From Synura sp. LO234KE (lineage: Eukaryota; Sar; Synurophyceae; Synurales; Mallomonadaceae): 23,656 nt of DNA. Positions 20,553 to 23,656 of this stretch are shown piece after piece; positions within the stretch are counted from its first letter, which is position 1; every line of letters starts with the position of its first letter. Below the pieces are notes generated by a model. It made no database searches. It worked only from the letters and a program-made list of their open reading frames with translations, and was not told the DNA's origin. The DNA lies in assembly GCA_015143735.1 (NCBI GenBank), contig VKHC01000043.1, forward strand, positions 1 through 23,656. Direction: 5' to 3'. The position numbers were made by a program, and so were the translations under genes.

Positions 20553-20557
20553 ATTTT

Positions 20558-20832
20558 TACTCTATAGAATCGGTGTAGAGTAACCGTAAATAGAGTGGTA
20601 GAATGACCGTAAAAAGAATTCTATTTATGGGTTCTAAAAACGGGTTTCGCGCTCAAAAATAGAAAGGCACTATAGGGTGACTCTATAGAAACTTTCTTGA
20701 GAGTTATTTCTATAGAATGTTTCTTTAGAGTGGTTCTAAAGAATGGATTCTATAGAGTTTTACTAAAGAATTATTCTATAGGAGGGCTCTAAAGAAAGAA
20801 TTCTATAGAGTTTTCCTGAAGAATTACTCTAT
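20558..20832. repeat. Left subterminal palindrome array
   Basis: At least seven copies of a CTATAG-centred palindrome (TTCTATAGAA or CTCTATAGAG variants) at irregular spacing, mixed with GGTTCTAAA/TTCTTTAGAG words and, further in, ACCGTAAAAAGA words. They are probable transposase-binding sites of the TIR element. Confidence 0.7.
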
Positions 20833-22279
20833 AGAGTGGTTCTAAATCACCGTAAAAAGAGTTGTTCTGAAAAGGGAATGCCGCAAAAAGAGTACTAGCT
20901 TTAGTATTTCCGTAGATAGGATGCGGTAAAAAGAACCCTAATCTCTATTCTAGCGCGGTGCTAGGAAACAGACTGAGCCACTTAGATAAGCATAGGTATA
21001 TTTAAATGTTACATACTAGTAAGCCAAGTGCAACATTCTGTTAACCACAACATCTCCCGTCCACTGTTCCAAAAAATCTGCGGCAGTTAGGGCTGTCCGG
21101 TGTGGACTGACTTGTGTGAGCTATTTCGGATAAGAATCATATCAGCACCAATCAACTATATCCGCCTCCCCAACCGGCAGAGCTGCACTAGACCTCCACC
21201 TTGCCACGGGATGCACTAGACCTCTTTATCCGCACTAGAGGAACCACGGGGTCGGATAAAGAGAGGGACAGGGTAAAGGGAACGTGGCGATACGCTTCGA
21301 CCCTCAGCGGTTAATCTTCACGACACCATCCCATTCCTTGAAATAGCCAGCCTCATCTGGATTTTTCAACTGCTAAATAATGGCTCCAGTTTGCACTTTC
21401 CAGGTGAGGGCTTTGAAATCTATAAGATACAGTTAGTAAAGCATTCAAAAGAAGCATAAACGTTCTAGACTTGACTAACCTCAGCTTCGAGTATATTAAC
21501 ACAGGTCCAAGATGGATAATCACGGGGTCCTTCCAATATATATTCTAAGGGTGTGTAGAGCTTCACCCGCGTTTACCCAGTGAGCTATGGAACTCTGGTT
21601 TCCCCATGAGTATTACTTTTTTGAATAAATAGATAATATTACTTATTAACAAAATTTTATTTCTTCGTAGTCGAGCATAACTTGCATTTCTCTTCCTTTT
21701 CCTCTTTCTCGCCATTTTCGTCTCTACAGACACATCTTAATTATCCAGTTCAACTGTTTTTCTCCAGCCTTAGTCAACTTGCACGTATTTCGCTCGAGTT
21801 ATGTATAGTTACGTCTTCTCTTTAAGAAATATTTTGCTTCTTTAGGTCTATTTTCGCAATATTCTTGTTTCCTCATCATGATCAGATAATCTTCGCTAGA
21901 TTTTCTTCATGCCGGTGGAATATTATTTTCTCTTGTAGAATTTAATACTACCGCCTTCCTTGAATTATGCTACCGCCTTATAGAATTTTATTTTCTCTTT
22001 GAATTGGTCCTTAAATTCCATCACTCCTAAATGATTTTCCTGTAAACTCTTGAATTGATTGTCAATTATTTAGTAAATTTTGATAATGATAACTTATTAA
22101 TGAACAGTTTCCCCCGCTTCTAATTAATTTCTTGGTTTTATCAGGTGCTACCACGTTCACATCATATGATTTCCTCTTAGAGCCCATAATCACAAATTAA
22201 CGCAAGTTTAAGCCGTCTTTAACGTTTCAGAAAACGTTGGAAATTCTATTTTCGGTCACTCCTAACCGTCATTCTATTA

Positions 22280-22480
22280 TAATTCTCTATTTTCGGACTC
22301 TCTTCACATTTTCGGACTCTCTTCACCTCCATTCTATTATAATTTTCTATTTTCGGTCACTTTTTACCGTGACTCTATAGAAAATATTCTGTTTACGACT
22401 TCTTTTTACCGTGACTCTATAGAAAATATTCTATTTACGGCTTTCTATAGAGTTTTTTCCTAAGAGTCAATTCTATAGAA
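22280..22480. repeat. Right subterminal palindrome array
   Basis: Four CTATAG-centred palindromes within 22370-22480, including a near-perfect direct duplication of TTTTTACCGTGACTCTATAG plus AAAATATTCT. Outside these are repeated TTTTCGGACTCTCTTCAC and CATTCTATTATAAT words. The array mirrors the left one in inverted orientation. Confidence 0.75.
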
Positions 22481-22485
22481 TGGTA

Positions 22486-22500
22486 TTTAGTCCACCGATG
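22486..22500 (-). repeat. Right terminal inverted repeat
   Basis: TTTAGTCCACCGATG, the reverse complement of 20538-20552. The right flank begins TTGCTG, so only TT is shared with the left flank. Confidence 0.85.
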
Positions 22501-22978
22501 TTGCTGTAATTGAACGAAAGAAGGCGTGTAGTGAAAACCAAGCAGAGAAATCGCTAGCAACCCAATATCATTAAAGCAAGAAGCTCTAAGGAAGATCTAT
22601 GAAGGAGGTCGGTCCATTTTGAGTAGGACTGATCTATTGATATTATTTTAGTAGGATCGGAATCGTTTGACTATAAAAAAGGTTTACGCCTTCAGAAGTA
22701 CTACCGAACTAATCCTAACCGTAAATACTTGAACACTTTTTTCGAAAAGACTTCATGTTGGTGGATCCAGCAGGAGCAGGTGGTGCGTACTAGAGTGTAT
22801 GCGAGAGCACACATCACACAACACACATGATACGATTGATCGTGTGATGTATCGTGTGATGCATTTTTAATTTGCGCTACCAAGAACACCACGATGGAGG
22901 TCACGATGATGTTATGTGTCCTGTGTGTTGTGTGTTGTTCGCATACACGCGTTATATTTCTTGGTTAAAATTGAAGCA
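22501..22978. other. Spacer between the TIR element and the Myb/SANT-like gene
   Basis: No gene is supported here. The second half contains the large inverted repeat listed separately and, just before the gene, GT/CA-rich sequence. It may be the 5' region of the downstream gene, or a terminal zone of another transposon to which that gene belongs. Confidence 0.5.
22795..22948. repeat. Imperfect long inverted repeat (hairpin)
   Basis: GTGTATGCGA at 22795-22804 pairs with TCGCATACAC at 22939-22948. Pairing continues imperfectly inward through CA-rich (ACACATCACACAACACACAT) and GT-rich arms around a loop of about 80 bp that itself contains two ATCGTGTGATG copies. It may be a tiny MITE or a cruciform-forming repeat. 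Confidence 0.6.
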
Positions 22979-23524
22979 ATGAAGGACTTAAGCAAATCTC
23001 CTACCAAGAAGACATCCCCTCAACCGATAAGAAAAGTAGGGAAGAGAGATATAATTATCCGGGTTGAAGAGAGGGATTTGTGCCTTCTGGAAGTTTGCCT
23101 AGTTAATGGAATTCACAAGGAAAGACCCAATGGGAAGGAATATAACTCAACTCAATTGAAAGAGAAATGGATTCAAATTCAATCGGAGTTCTTCATGCAA
23201 GACGTAAATAAAAGATTAGAGAAGCCTCCAACAACTAGAAAAATAAGGGATCGATACTCGTCGCTCTTGAAAAATATTTGTGCGAAAAACGGCTGGGGCG
23301 AGAAAGGTGGAACACTGCAAAATCTATCTAAAAAAGATGGTGATTTAGGTGCAGTTGATGCAAAGGTGAGAACAATTCTCATGGAGATGGAAGTTCTTGT
23401 TGAGAAGAGCGAAGGAGAAAAAGCGATGAACGCTGACAAGAAACTACGGAATGATCTGGAAAAAACTGAAGCGGCAATATGGGAGAACCGACATCCGCAA
23501 TCCCATCAAAGTGAAGAATGCTGA
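22979..23524 (+). CDS. Myb/SANT-like DNA-binding protein, possibly transposon-derived, frameshifted and incomplete
   Basis: A putative sequence-specific DNA-binding protein. I chose ATG 22979 because an earlier in-frame ATG (22916) would lie in the inverted repeat and add a Cys/Val-rich leader. A basic N terminus (residues 1-23) is followed by a trihelical region (about 30-100) with the usual layout: an acidic first helix containing LLEVCLVNGI, KEKWIQIQSEF with a Trp in helix 2, and TRKIRDRYSSLLKNI as the recognition helix. This pattern is seen in the Myb/SANT-like partners of PIF/Harbinger-type elements as well as in host trihelix factors. A charged coiled-coil-like segment follows (130-170). 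The frame stops at 23524, but protein-like sequence continues in the +1 frame (NADRELQDQSYAKKARKEKL...) to the window end, so an indel lies between about 23440 and 23500; a six-A run at 23460-23465 is a candidate. The gene runs past the window edge. Confidence 0.6.
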   Translation: MKDLSKSPTKKTSPQPIRKVGKRDIIIRVEERDLCLLEVCLVNGIHKERPNGKEYNSTQLKEKWIQIQSEFFMQDVNKRLEKPPTTRKIRDRYSSLLKNICAKNGWGEKGGTLQNLSKKDGDLGAVDAKVRTILMEMEVLVEKSEGEKAMNADKKLRNDLEKTEAAIWENRHPQSHQSEEC

Positions 23525-23656
23525 TAGAGAACTACAAGATCAAAGTTATGCTAAGAAGGCTCGTAAAGAAAAGCTCGATGATCAGGTTTTCAAGGTGCTT
23601 TTGAAAACATCTAGTATGGATGAAAAAGCTGTTGAGAAGCTAATGTGGACATACAT
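23501..23656 (+). pseudogene. Out-of-frame continuation of the Myb/SANT-like gene
   Basis: The frame containing RNPIKVKNADREL, KKARKEKLDDQVFKVLLKTS and MDEKAVEKLMW is open to the last base. It has the same Lys/Glu/Asp-rich helical character as the end of the previous frame. No splice pair of usable length separates the two, so a frameshift (real or a sequencing error) is the simplest explanation. Confidence 0.5.

Larger units (their letters stand above)
20538..22500. mobile_element. Non-autonomous DNA transposon with terminal inverted repeats
   Basis: The left end CATCGGTGGACTAAA (20538-20552) is exactly reverse-complemented at the right end (22486-22500), bounding 1,963 bp. Similarity continues imperfectly inward: both ends have a CTATAGAA word within 35 bp, then CCGTAAATAGA. 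Both subterminal zones (20538-20940 and 22230-22500) are packed with TTCTATAGAA/CTCTATAGAG palindromes and ACCGTAAAAAGA words, the latter inverted on the right. This is typical of transposase-binding arrays. The 1.3-kb interior has no frame resembling a transposase, so mobility would depend on an enzyme made elsewhere. Flanking bases show at most a TT duplication, so I do not assign a superfamily. Confidence 0.85.

Overview
The window looks like nuclear DNA of a eukaryotic alga, most likely one with a red-derived secondary plastid such as a stramenopile. The reasons are: (i) three genes rebuild cleanly only when short GT..AG introns (51 to 349 bp) are removed; (ii) one encoded protein starts with a signal peptide ending in an Ala|Phe junction followed by an Arg/Ser/Lys/Gln-rich stretch, which resembles the bipartite plastid leaders of heterokonts and cryptophytes; (iii) the space between genes is filled with decayed retroelement and transposon sequence. 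The taxon is an inference and was not tested by any search.

Layout. 1-98 is a nearly pure G run. 176-2455 (+) is a four-exon DEAD-box RNA helicase of DDX5/DBP2 type with a probable mitochondrial presequence and an RG-rich tail. 3735-4471 (-) is a two-exon, probably plastid-targeted, glycine-zipper membrane protein. A small two-exon gene (4594-5095, +) may diverge from it head to head. 5096-8285 has no gene I can support. 8286-12060 is a C+T-rich, decayed retroelement with a recognisable RNase H domain. It is itself interrupted at 9669-9802 by a short insertion flanked by perfect 16-bp direct repeats. A two-copy tandem repeat of about 165 bp follows (12155-12460). 12551-14664 holds frameshifted coding-like sequence on the minus strand. 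15968-19175 (-) is a six-exon CHX/KHA1-type monovalent cation/H+ antiporter. 20538-22500 is a 1,963-bp non-autonomous DNA transposon with 15-bp perfect terminal inverted repeats and many subterminal TTCTATAGAA-type palindromes. 22979 to the window end (+) is a Myb/SANT-like protein gene, frameshifted or incomplete, of a sort often found in transposons.

The three well-supported genes (RNA helicase, plastid protein, antiporter) share no obvious pathway, and their neighbourhood looks incidental. The most informative parts are the splice-level gene models, the TIR element with its subterminal palindromes, and the nested insertion with its target-site duplication. I found no CRISPR array, no intact tRNA or rRNA gene, and no bacterial-type operon.
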